In this document: piece after piece, positions 9,952-20,086 of the stretch
Layout of the letters: every line of letters begins with the position of its first letter
Numbering within the stretch: position 1 is the stretch's first letter
From: Laccaria trichodermophora
Taxonomy: Eukaryota; Basidiomycota; Agaricomycetes; Agaricales; Hydnangiaceae
Reading direction: 5' to 3'
Length of the DNA: 64,000 nucleotides
NCBI GenBank assembly: GCA_018417955.1
Contig: JACTVC010000004.1
Span: 930,001 to 994,000 of the forward strand
Notes under the pieces: generated by a model
Told to the model about the DNA's origin: nothing
What the model saw: the letters and a program-made list of their open reading frames with translations, nothing else
Database searches by the model: none
Program-made: the position numbers and the translations under genes

Positions 9952-11601
9952 TGTGCTTTACACAAGACCCTTTCAAAAAAATGATAGAAATGTCCTGGTT
10001 TGTATTGCAAATAATTGTCTAGAGAAAGAAGTAAATATTGAACTCAAAAGCAAGGTTTTTAGCCCGTTAAGAAGTGAAGCAATGCTGGATAAGTTCACTA
10101 CTAGGATGAGATAACTACAGATAACTACAGATAAGAACTTAGCCTTGACGAATTTACCGTAAATTGAGTTCAATTTACAGAATTTACGGACCCGTGATGC
10201 CAACCAGTTCATTTTACAGTGCACTTAGTTGAGCTGGCACCCTGAAGCCGATTTACAAGTAGCCGGCTTACCCTCGCTACAATCACATCGGCTAGCGAGT
10301 AATATCGGGCACTGTGCCAAGCTTCCACCCAGTGCCCAGATTCTTGGCTCTAAGTGTTCCGTGCAGAGCGACAAATGTGGGTGCATGCTCAAAACCCTTA
10401 TATTTTAGTAAGATTGGCTTGAAGTTTTGAGAAAAGAGTCAAGGGTTTACAGAGTATATGGATTAGTTAGATATATTTGATACAGGGAGAATATATGCAG
10501 ATGTAAGGTAAGGAACAAGCTAGCCAGCAAAATATACTACCCTCTCGATCCATGCTTGCGTAGATTTCAACCGGTCTCCACGATCGCGTGCATGAGAAGT
10601 CCTCGATCGAGAACGTATATCAATCATGGAAATCCTTTCTGCTGTCGAGGAAACCGCACTCGTTGAGTAGAGAGTTGAGGTTTCCATGATTGAGGAAGTA
10701 TTTCCCTGTCTGATGTTTCCGCGTTCGAGTGCGCGAACAGTCTGCCGATCGGTGATTATGTGTTATGCATCAATGGTCCTCCATCGCGGAAACCCCACCT
10801 GAGGAAACCACATTCGTCTAGCGAAGCATCGACGTTTCCACGATTGGGGAGGTGGTTTCCTGTTCTGGTGTTTCCGTGTTCAGGTATGCAAGAAGTCCTC
10901 AATCGGGGACGTGTGCTGTCCGCGAGGTTATGCAGATCTATATGGAGAGGTTAGCAGAACAAGGGAAGGAAAAGAAAGGGAGGAAAAGGGAAACTCACGA
11001 GTAACTGTCCCATTGTCAGTTGATAATCGCATTCCCTGCAACATTCAGAACTTTCGAGGTCGCATTTGCACGGTATTGGCATGTGACGTTCCCTTATACG
11101 AGTAAATCTGTCGGAAGGGTAAGTATGTGAATGAAAGGAAAAGACGGGATGAGGACTCACCCCAAGTGGTATTATCCACAAAGCTGTCATAGTCAGAACT
11201 GCAACGCACTCTCTATTGAATTCAAACACGCAAAGTTGGTGAGGACAGCATGACTTACATCTTGTGCAGGAACAGTTGGTTGTCCCTGGGCTACCGTCTT
11301 TGAAGCTTGAGGCCTTGAGGGGGGGGGGAGGCGGGTATGTATGTAGAATAAACAAGAGAGGCCAGTTCTCGACGAGAAACGCCGGCATTTCTGACCAAGG
11401 ACTGCTGGGCGTCGGCCTAGGGTCGTCCAAGGGCGGTGTTCGCGTGGACAAGCGTCAGGGAGGTGCAGCCGAGGGAGGAAGCCAAGGGCGGATGCGAACA
11501 AGCAAGCGCCAAGCGAGCGCTCTCCAGGTGATGGGATCCGGACACGCCCCGTAATTTACAACAATTTACAATTCACTACGTAAATTCAAGCAAATAACCA
11601 T
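9952..11601. other. Right part of the insertion, no gene recognised
   Basis: AT-rich sequence with short palindromic tracts (taaattgagttcaattta near 10160) up to about 10250, then 10.3-11.6 kb without a recognisable exon. Open frames at 10951-11554 overlap on both strands and have no protein character. The end (11550-11600) is rich in 'aatttac' motifs. Confidence 0.45.
10587..10915. repeat. Imperfect tandem duplication with 'gtttcc..gattg' units
   Basis: Two related segments, about 10587-10760 and 10780-10915, share elements such as gaggaaacc.cactcgt, g(a/c)ggtttcca(t/c)gattg.gga and tgtttccg(c/t)gttc; 'agaagtcctcgatcgagaacgt' at about 10592 recurs as 'agaagtcctcaatcggggacgt' near 10890. No coding meaning is seen. 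It could be a promoter-type repeat or a decayed minisatellite. Confidence 0.5.
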
Positions 11602-11645
11602 ACTTATCTCTATTGCGTGTTTAACATCACGTCCGTCACCTGTGC

Positions 11646-14424
11646 TTACCTCTTCATACGACGTGCCGTTAGATGGTCGGTGACTACGAGAATTAGTCGA
11701 ATTTTGTCTGCGAGAGGGGCCTTGTCCACGGGAAGGTTGCAAGGCATCGCGTTTACACGACCGGTTGTCCTAACTCCGTCTGGGAGCGATTTTCCCCCAA
11801 TAAGTATCTGAAATAGATATGTCAGTAGAGCAGGATTTGACACAGGCAACCATAAATATGAAGGGAGATCCAACCATCGTAGAACCAATCGGCGCACTGA
11901 CCTCCGTTTTGGAATTTTTTCTTTTTTCTCCAGCGTAACAATTGGCTTTCAAACGATCCCCTCCGATCCTTAGTCCTGGTGGCTTTGACGAATTTCACAA
12001 GGTCCATTAGGTCATCAATGCGCATCTTCGTGCGACGAATGAAGATATTACGATTCAGTGGACGAATGCTCAAAGAAATCGGAGTTTGACTAACCTTAAT
12101 ATTTTGAACAATAATCTCATAGGCAAGCTTGGAGCTCTTTTCATAAGGAGCATAATCAGGAATTAAGAGGTTCATCACATCGTAAAAATGAACGAGAAGC
12201 CTATCTAATATGTTATCAAACAGCGCGTTAGGGATTGCGGAATGAACGTACTTCCAATCTTCCGAACCAAACGGGTGGTCCAAAACCAAAATGCCTCTCA
12301 ACGCCCTCTGTGCACAGACCTGGGGAAAATGGGTAATTGAGATAGCACTCCCAACAAAAAGGTTAACGGATCGCCCATGATTGGAGAGAAAACACATGAA
12401 AAAGTACAGGAACGAAATTTTGTCTTCCATACATCTTCAGACTTCCCAAAACCACTCGGCGTCTTGTACTGGCAATTCCTGGGTTCCCAAGGGCCATGGT
12501 GCATGATCTATGGGAACCAATAATGTCAACCACATGAGTGCTGCTGCAACGGCGGGGAGTTTATGTTTCTGGAATCGGTGAAAAAGGAACCGATCAAGAA
12601 CCGACGTGTATCGAAAACATAAAGCTGAGCATTCTAGACTACACTAGACGAAAACCATCAGAAGGCATGAGCATCATGAGTTAAATCAGGTAAATAAGTA
12701 TACTCACCCGGCTGTGGAAGCGGTCCCGCAATAGCGCAAAACGATCCCACCACGATATAAAGGCAGTGACATTGGCCGAACTATCCAATGGTAGCCACGT
12801 TTCTGGATCGCATTCTTCCAGAACCTTATCCAAAATGCCAGGATTCAGTTTATCGCCGTAATTATAATGGTCTACACAGTAATCCCAGCTGTACTGCAAT
12901 GCAATGGCTGTTCTTTCCTGGGTGGATCCACTATGAAAATCGGTGAGGATTTGAATACACATTCTGAGAAGAAAGGAGTGGGCTTTGGATCCGTCAATGT
13001 ATAAGTCACGCGACCTATGTCGATCCATAAGAAAATCCCGAAGGGACGCATGATAGAAACGAATAGGATCTTTGTCGGAAACGGGGATGTGAACGATGGA
13101 GTGCAAGTCCCAAAAGATTATGGCAATATCATCGGGTTCCAGTCGGAGAAGCGCCTTGAGGAGTTCAGGAGTCGGACTTTGATTGGTATTTAGGCAGAAA
13201 GTAGCCCCAAGTATAGAAATAGCCCGCTCCGTTTCTTCGCTAGACTTCAAGACATGGCTATAGAGCTCATCGAGTAGAGCGAAAGGGTTAGTTGCAAACC
13301 TCGATGAATCCACTGATACACAGACATCGAGTATTAGCTGCAGCTGGGCGGTTGGGATTTTACGATCAACATCTATGAACCTGATCACCGTCGCAGGAAA
13401 AATAAATTGGCCGGATGATTTTCGGACAAGAAAATAAATAACATGTTCTGGGGGCCACGGCTTCGGGAGGGACGTCATAGAAGGGAAGCGAACATGGCGT
13501 CGACGGAATATGTCAGCGAAGCTGCTTCGAAGAAATACGGCGATTTCACGATCGGGATGGTAAGAGCCGTCGAGAACTAGACGGTGAGTGATATCCGAGA
13601 GTTTGTCGGCAAAAACAGCGGCAATGGCTGGCTCTGGCCTGCTCGCGATCAGGAGGTAAAGTGTTGGTAATGAGGACTTCAGTTTTAAAAGGGCCACCCT
13701 GAGGATACGAAGGATTTCAGCCTGATGCTCTCCTCCATTACACTCATCGAGCCCATCTATGACAAGCAACGTTGGCCACAGTGCGTCGCTTTCGGGATGA
13801 AGTGAAGCATGCACCAGCGGGTAAACCACAAGACGGGCCATCTGTTCAGAGAGGACGCGGTCGAAGATGAACGGATCTCGCTCAATCGCTCCTTCGATGA
13901 ATGGTTTAGTGGCTGGAATGGAAGTGGCAAGTTGGGAAGCGAGCGTGGCGATAAGGAAGGTCTCCTTGTTTCTCTTCATAGCTGTCCGAGAAAAGAAGAA
14001 GCTTGCAGACAATCCCCCAGAATTATAAAAGTTTTCTGCTATTTGTTGCAGAATGGCCAATTTTCCTGAGCCGGCTGGAGCACTCAGCCAAAGGATACAA
14101 GTCTTCTTGGAGTGATCCGAAATCCAACTGGTGATGTCGCTCAATACTGCTTTCCGAGTGTCGGGATGGCATTTGGGAGCGTCATAACGTTCTTTGGAGT
14201 TGTGCATCGCGCCCGCCGCCATATTGTCGTAGAGTACTTTCAATCCTGATGCAAGAAAACAAGTCAGTGACCGAATAAGACGAGATAGATGACATCCTAC
14301 CTTGAATTCCAGCATGGCTGTTGGTTGGATAATTCACATGTTGTCCCTCATATGTAATGTAGTTGCCGTGAACAACCGTCTGGGAACCTCCTGACACAAC
14401 GACGTTCTTGGAGTGGTCAAGCAT
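11646..14424 (-). pseudogene. NACHT NTPase copy II (broken)
   Basis: Paralogue of the genes at 20.1-22.8 kb and 32.4-35.2 kb. Exon 1 is 14301-14424, exon 2 12708-14245, and exon 3 begins at 12643. Exon 2 holds the NACHT domain with Walker B (LLVIDGLDECNGG), but Walker A reads PAGSGKLA: the Ser/Thr after the lysine, which coordinates Mg2+, is Leu. In exon 3 the frame meets TGA at 12439-12437 (after WFWEV), where the intact copies read on. Beyond that stop the frame stays open for about 200 codons (to 11822), and a last exon ends near 11646 with VVTDHL. A shortened 622-aa product is possible. The lesions suggest a recent pseudogene or a non-hydrolysing decoy. Confidence 0.75.
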
Positions 14425-15130
14425 GCAGTGAAGGCGGGTCGTCTCCGGACAACCTAGTCCACATCTCGGCGCCTGTGCTGTGCAAGTTTAAGTTGCAGTG
14501 GTCACCACGTGACCAATCTCGAGCTTCTTCAAGTTCTTGCGGCAATGCTCACAGTCAATATTCAATCTCTAGAAACGCGTCTCTTGATCCATGTTCGTGT
14601 GAACACGAGTCCGATCCTTTTCACTGACTATGATAACTCGCTCCAAATCATATGACCTTCCCTGTCGAATTTCAAAGCAATCACTTTCACCGCGAAGCAC
14701 ACTGGCACCAGAAGTTGGGTCAGGAGTCCAAGATTCTAGGGCTTTAGATTTTTTGACTTGAGCCGCTTCTACGTATTCTGCATATTTGTAATAATAACCT
14801 CCAAAGAACGAAGAGAATTTCATTCGGTATCCATGACTGCCCTTTGAATTCGTCTCTTGGTTACAGGGTAGAGGCAATTACTCGAGTAGTTGATATATTT
14901 GACTTCGTGAAGTGTTGGGTACTTGCATTCGGGATGCGAAATAATTATCTACAAAACAATATACTAGGAATGTATCAACTAATCTACAGTTACTCTTCAA
15001 AATCTCGTACTCTACAAAAATAGTGGCCTTCAAGATGGCAGGGGAGTGATAGTATTATTATTGTGGGGAAGCCCATGATCGACGGGGTGGTAACAATTTA
15101 GCAAAAAAGAGATGGCTGTCGATGATGGTC
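14425..15130. repeat. Spacer between NACHT II and the SNF2 pseudogene (duplicated block)
   Basis: The sequence upstream of NACHT II resembles the region upstream of NACHT III (22826-23250) and parts of 2960-4930. Shared landmarks are 'ctacaaaacaatatacta', 'ctacagttactcttcaaaatctcgtactctac' (14990) and 'acggggaagcccatgatcga'. No gene seen; it contains the presumed NACHT II promoter and the 3' flank of the SNF2 copy. Confidence 0.65.
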
Positions 15131-15135
15131 GAACC

Positions 15136-17321
15136 ACTACTCTAAAGACGAGCCAGGACTCGGCCTCAAACACCTAACCAAACAAATTGGCCAAAGATCG
15201 TCAGTCAGAAACTAAAGCGCGAAATTTTACATATTGCACTCAACAGTAAACTCTATGGAATGAAAGGGACAAGGGTTAATCGCGCATGGGAAGTCCAAAG
15301 AAATGAACTTACTAATCTTCTTCCCCGTGCCCTCTCCTAAACTTCCATCGGCGAGGGATTGCTAGGAGAGAAGACAAATGAGAACTTGAACGGTCGAAAG
15401 GAATAAAGTTCGAACCTTACGTTCTTGAATATTCAGAGAGGCGGTCTTCAACAGTGTCAGCAATCACGAGACGCTGCCGGCCGCGTCTGGCCAAGGCGAT
15501 GAACGCGGTCGAAGGCTTGATCTTCAATGGCTCTTGACCAGCCGAGATCGAACGAGATGACGTTGTTGGCTCGCGTAAGTTTGAGGCGGACAGCTGTTGT
15601 GGGCGCCAATTCACGTCGGAAAGGACATGCAAAAGTTCAAGGGTTTACAACCGCACTTGAGCGGCATCAACATCACGCAGGCCTTCAAGTCCTCTGACAT
15701 AAACACGCGAACGGCCTGATCACGTTTGTTGCGGTTCATATCACCTCGGTATCTCATGGGAAGTTAGAATTCGCCATGTGGAAAGACGAAGTACACGACT
15801 TACTTGTTGTGGATGATGCCTTTCTCTGTAAAGTAATCGGACACAAGAGAGGCAGCCAGTCCATTGCCAGATAATCAGAGTCTGCAACAAGTGAATCAGC
15901 AATGGAACCTAACTATTAGAATGAGAAAATATACCTTCTCCGGGCGCTTCTCAATGCCATTCATGAGAGCCTCCATCATACGCTGCATGCGCAAGTGAAG
16001 TAGGCCAAGTATCCGAGAAGATCAGCGCAGCTGAACATACCTTCATTTTAGTCGATGGGGGAACATGGCCTCCTCAGAAACTAACTTCTTCTTCTTATGA
16101 CCAAAGATTACCTTCTGCTCCTCGAAAGCATCCAGCTCCCGATCCAAATCCAAGACAATGATAGCCTTGCGCTTTCCAAGCCGCCCCTTCAAAGCCAAAC
16201 GCGCATCCTTCTCCTCCTCGTCCTCGTCGCTCTCGACGGTGGGGCCGCTGATGTCGTCCTCGTAAACGCGACGACGTGATTTGGACCTGGACTTCCACTT
16301 CTAAACTTTCTCTGCCTTTGCCTTTCCTTTCCAATTGAGATTTGAAATGGGTTCACCGTCCGAATCAGCGACCCTCGCTTTTCTCTTCTTCAGCGGCTCG
16401 TCGTCGGAATCTACCATCACAACGTCTTCGTCCTGTTCTCCGATGAGATTATTAAGGTTGGCATCAGATGGCTCGAAGGCGGCGCGGCTGAAGAGCTTCT
16501 CCTTGACAACGGCAGATCGACACACAGGGCCTGGTGAAGCCATGTTAGCAGCAGCGGGTCAGGACTAGCAGCAATCTTACATGGTCGCTCACCAGCTTTG
16601 AGTGTGGCACCCTCGCCTCCTTCAACTTGAGGTGTATTTCGAACGTCACCTAGGCATCAAAGTCGAGCAAAGTCTGGATTTATACACAGAAGATGGCGTG
16701 ATGACGGAGTCGTCCTTAGTTAGTATCGCAGCAGATAAGAGAGTCCTACAAGGGCAGCATCCGCGAATAACTTGACAAACTTGGTAAAACAACGATGACC
16801 AACATGCAGAACACATACCTCTTTTTCGGGAGCCATCCGTACCAAGGTCGTTTCCCTAAACGTTGCTGTCATCTTTGTCACGAACTCGGTGATCAGACAC
16901 CGGACGTCTCGCGCGGGAAAGTTCTGTGGCGAGCTCAGATTTGGAGCCGTCGATCTCATCCGGATGGACGAACGCTACTCCCTCTGCTTGAACAGCGACG
17001 GGTGCAAACAAATTTGTCGAAGTCGGAGGAGAAGAAAAAGGACTTGATGATAAATCCTTCGAGAAGAATGAGCAATGCTTGATAGGAAAATAAGTTCATT
17101 TACTTGAGAACGGATTTTCGGCAACTATGGGGACCGACAGTTGCGTTCGACAGAGACGGATTTGGAGTCGACTGCGGGCCAAACGTCTGCATATGAGAAT
17201 AGTGCAAAAGGCTTCGTTTCGGCTCTGGCTAGGGGCTTTTCAAATGGCGGGGGAAGGGGCGAAGATTTCCGATTTTGTTGGGGAGTGCCACGACGCCTTG
17301 ACGACGCCATAGAATGTGTCC
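15136..17321 (-). pseudogene. SNF2/RING helicase pseudogene (internal deletion)
   Basis: A decayed duplicate of the helicase gene at 23258-28703. Recognisable pieces in gene order: an N-terminal part (VWPAVDSKSVSVER near 17150), then directly the LRLRQLCSHP-equivalent region near 17000, the acidic linker (16300-16550, MVDSDDEPLKKRKARV) and the helicase C-terminal end ([12 protein letters not shown] near 15450). The whole ATP-binding half, including the GDDMGLGK and DEAQ motifs, is missing, the RING cysteines are eroded, and one extra base after VEDRL (versus the intact copy) shifts the frame. The end 'NLFG' is followed at once by a stop. Upstream it is cut by the repeat at 17322. Confidence 0.85.
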
Positions 17322-17475
17322 TGTTGAGAGTAGTCTCGTGCCCATCCGTTGTGGAGAGTGAGCGGCCCGCCGGACCGTCGGAGTGTGAAAACACACTGCA
17401 GAACACTCTCCACAACGTCTGGTGCAATTGGTAGGGCGAACCTACGGTCGAGTCACAGCGTGACAAAATGTAACA
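17322..17475. repeat. Inverted-repeat arm, possible solo LTR (left copy)
   Basis: Begins TGTTGAGAGTAGTCTCG and ends GTAACA (TG...CA ends). It is an imperfect match to the reverse complement of 18397-18552; both share cgtctggtgca(a/t)ttggtagg and gtcgagtcacagcgtgac. It starts precisely where the SNF2 pseudogene diverges from the intact gene (after gaatgtgtcct), so it marks an insertion or rearrangement point. Either a pair of solo LTRs in opposite orientation or the TIRs of a 1.2-kb element. Confidence 0.5.
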
Positions 17476-18396
17476 ACTTTACATAGCAGGGAGCAACATT
17501 GACAGAGTTTCCAAGCATAAAACCTGTATTGAATCATATTTTTTATATGGAATGGTAAGTACGTTGTAACTTGTAATGTATTTTATAATCTTGTAGCGGA
17601 AGGGGCATGTGGGGTTCAGACCAAGTTGATTTTGACAGGAGGGACGACGACCTAGGGCCTTGCACGCACGCCATCTGCTCTTCACGATCAGCCAGGGAGA
17701 GTTGAGTTGGAGACAATGGAAACTCGGTGTTTTAGCTGAAGGATATGACGGAGCAGGCAACCTGGTGGCTCACTTGGGGAAATGCTGTTACAGTTTTGTT
17801 CTTTAAGCAAGTGTGCAGAGAGTGAAGGCGTTGACGTGAAGCCAGCACAGTTGTTGGAGAGGGACGTTGGGTGTTTGGAGACGTTCGAGGAGAGAACGGC
17901 CGCTTGGTGGATCCAGCTATGTAAGGACTCCATCCCCTCTGAAACTTTCATTGATAAACTCACGTCTGTTGCCTTTTCAAGACTCTTCGTAACTCCTCAA
18001 CCGCAACCATCACCGCACCTCGCACATAGCCTACATGCTCCTTCTCCCTCTCAGGACCATTATCGGCGTAGAACTCGTGCGTTGAGATGTTGTGGCGGCA
18101 CAGCACAGTGTCGGTTACACAGAATCAGCTGACAATTACAGAAGTCAGATATAACCTGTAACCAGAAAGAGAATGAGGGTTACCATTTAATTGAACCATC
18201 AGAATTTTGGGAGTCGGAGCAGAAGAGGAAGGCAACAACCAAGTATCGGCAGAGGGCAAGATGGTAGCTTTTCTCTGTTCAGACCTTCATAGCCTGATAA
18301 ATCTGTATGCCGATGACGATTTGTCATAGATTATAGTCATAGAGAAGAAGAAAACGAAGGGCAAGCCTTAGAGTTGGATTGAGTGCACCAGCCAAA
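17476..18396. other. DNA between the two inverted repeat arms
   Basis: About 920 bp with no counterpart in the intact block. A plus-strand open frame at 17782-18132 (116 codons, with LETFEERTAAWWIQLCKDS) has some protein character but no recognised family and no support from the surrounding sequence. Origin unknown. Confidence 0.35.
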
Positions 18397-18552
18397 ATGT
18401 TACGCTTTGTCACGCTGTGACTCGACTGGTGGTTTTGCCTACCAAATGCACCAGACGTTGTAGGGAGTGTTCTGTCATGTATTTTGAAACTCCGACGGTC
18501 CGACAGACCGCACTCCCTTACAACAGATGGGAACGAGACTAGTTGAGAGGAG
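18397..18552. repeat. Inverted-repeat arm (right copy)
   Basis: The inverted counterpart of 17322-17475. Directly after it (18600-18660) the sequence returns to the promoter of the SNF2 gene: cttcccacgccaatgtgac is also present at 28813 in the intact block. The arms therefore bracket replaced DNA. Confidence 0.5.
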
Positions 18553-18689
18553 CATCTTGATTCTTGGGAGCCAATTGGGAGCATCAGCCTGAACTTGGAT
18601 TGCGTCGGTTACTTCCCACGCCAATGTGACCTGATCACATGGGCGTGATATATCACGCAACACGCGTTCCTGATCATGATTCACTCCTA

Positions 18690-19229
18690 TCCCAACAAGC
18701 CTCAGCTTTGACGGTATATCGCGAACCTATTGTTATCTATGACGAAGAATTCCATAACGTTGGTGCAGGCCAGTCACTGTCTATCTCAGCCACTCCCACC
18801 TGCGTCATTGGTTTCCCCCTTTCGTTTCCAACACGCATGAATGAGTTCCACAACTTTCAAGCTCTGCTAAAAGAATAATAGAGTTCTCACCACCTATTCA
18901 GTTTCCTACATATTTCCAACCCAACCTCATTTTCGAGTGATTTTCCCCTTGAAAGTCCCTTGAGTACAGATGTCAGTTAAGCTTTGGGAGGAGGGCAAGA
19001 TGGACAAATTTGACCCAAGTTCTACCTCAATAGATAAGGTGCCACTCAATTCAATATATGTCCAGCGCATTGTGTTGAATTTTCGTTTGAACGGAAAGTG
19101 AGCACCCCATATAAGGGCCGCTGCAAATGCAGGGTTCTTGTGTTTGTGCAACCGGCAGACAAGAAATTGATGAGGATGGAGGTGTATTAAAAACATAGAT
19201 CTGAACACTTTTCTCAATCACACTAGTGA
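18690..19229. repeat. Spacer of the duplicated NACHT block
   Basis: Homologous to 4950-5410 (same landmarks: cagtcactgtctatctc, gtacagatgtcagtt, ccagcgcattgtg, agaaattgatgagg). It continues after the inserted hAT MITE at 19898-19970. No gene. Confidence 0.7.
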
Positions 19230-19889
19230 CAAGGGGGTGGCGGAACGTGGATTTTGCATATACAGTCCCAAAAAAAATTAGGGCACCTTTGACGTACCCC
19301 CCCTCCCCTTGACCCCCCCAAAAAAGGAAATTTTCCAAGTTCCTATGTCAAAAACATATATTTTTCAAGTTCCTATGTTAAAAACATCTCACATTTTTGA
19401 GTTTCTACACGCGACGATGCTTCACTCCCATATCCACACAAGTCTAACAACGGCTAGCCTTGCGTTTTTATTTGGTTTTGTTGCCCCTCCCTTCCAGCTT
19501 CCCATACTACCGAACTTGTTGTACATTGGGGTAGCGAACAGCGGGACGCCGAGCACAGGGCGCACAAACATGATACGGCAGCCAGAGCTGAGAAGCCCGA
19601 ATGGATCGTGAGCGCGTGAGCGCTTGCAGCCTGAAAGGGCCCGGACACGGAGTAGTACGTACTGAATGCAGCGTGAACGCGGCATCCAGGCGTTACAAAA
19701 GGTTTGCCTTGGCTCTCAGTTGTAGATTAGCTATTTGGTGTACACTTGAACGCTTCAACTTCTTTGTGAGCGTTATTAAGGCTAATTGGAACGACTTTAT
19801 ACAGTAGGTCCCAAAAAAAAATTCGACCCCCTAGTGGATCCCCCCCCCCCTAACCCTATATGCGGGATCCACGTTCCGCCACCCCCTTG
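19230..19889. mobile_element. Non-autonomous hAT element, CAAGGGGGT family, copy 3
   Basis: A 660-bp element. Left end CAAGGGGGTGGCGGAACGTG, right end its inverted copy; TIRs match for about 23 bp. Perfect 8-bp duplication ACTAGTGA at 19222-19229 and 19890-19897. The paralogous spacers at 5405-5416 (caccagtaaatgaaag) and near 35785 (reverse complement cactagtaaatgaaag) show the empty site. Internal A-tracts followed by gacccc are the family signature. No transposase. Confidence 0.9.
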
Positions 19890-20086
19890 ACTAGTGAATG
19901 AAAGCATTGACGTCTACCTCAGCCGAGCAAATATATAAGTGTGGGACTTGAATGCCTTATGCTCACCTCTTCATCACGACATCATGGCCGGTAGGTGGTC
20001 GGTGACTACGAAACTTAGTTGAACAAAGCTCCTGCCAGTAACCTCAGAGGCTCACCCTCGTCGTGGTCTGAGCCCGACCTCATTTG

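Larger units (their letters stand above)
5502..11601. mobile_element. 6.1-kb insertion carrying a tyrosine recombinase gene
   Basis: The block spacer is collinear up to ACTTAT at 5496-5501, stops, and resumes with ACTTAT at 11602-11607 followed by ctctattgcg, just downstream of NACHT copy II. NACHT copy IV has the uninterrupted site: the reverse complement of about 35690-35720 reads aatcacttatctctattgc. Hence 5502-11601 is an insertion with a 6-bp direct repeat. It holds the recombinase gene (5973-8406), an FG-repeat remnant (8520-9951) and non-coding sequence. The motif gacgaatttaccg occurs next to the left end (5504) and again near 10146. No long inverted repeats are seen, consistent with Crypton-type elements. 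It is inferred, not shown, that the recombinase mobilised the segment. Confidence 0.65.

Noticed and set aside
17782..18132. 116-codon frame as a real gene
   Set aside because: Lies between inverted repeat arms in DNA without homologues in the window; no family recognised and no splice partners; left as unexplained DNA.
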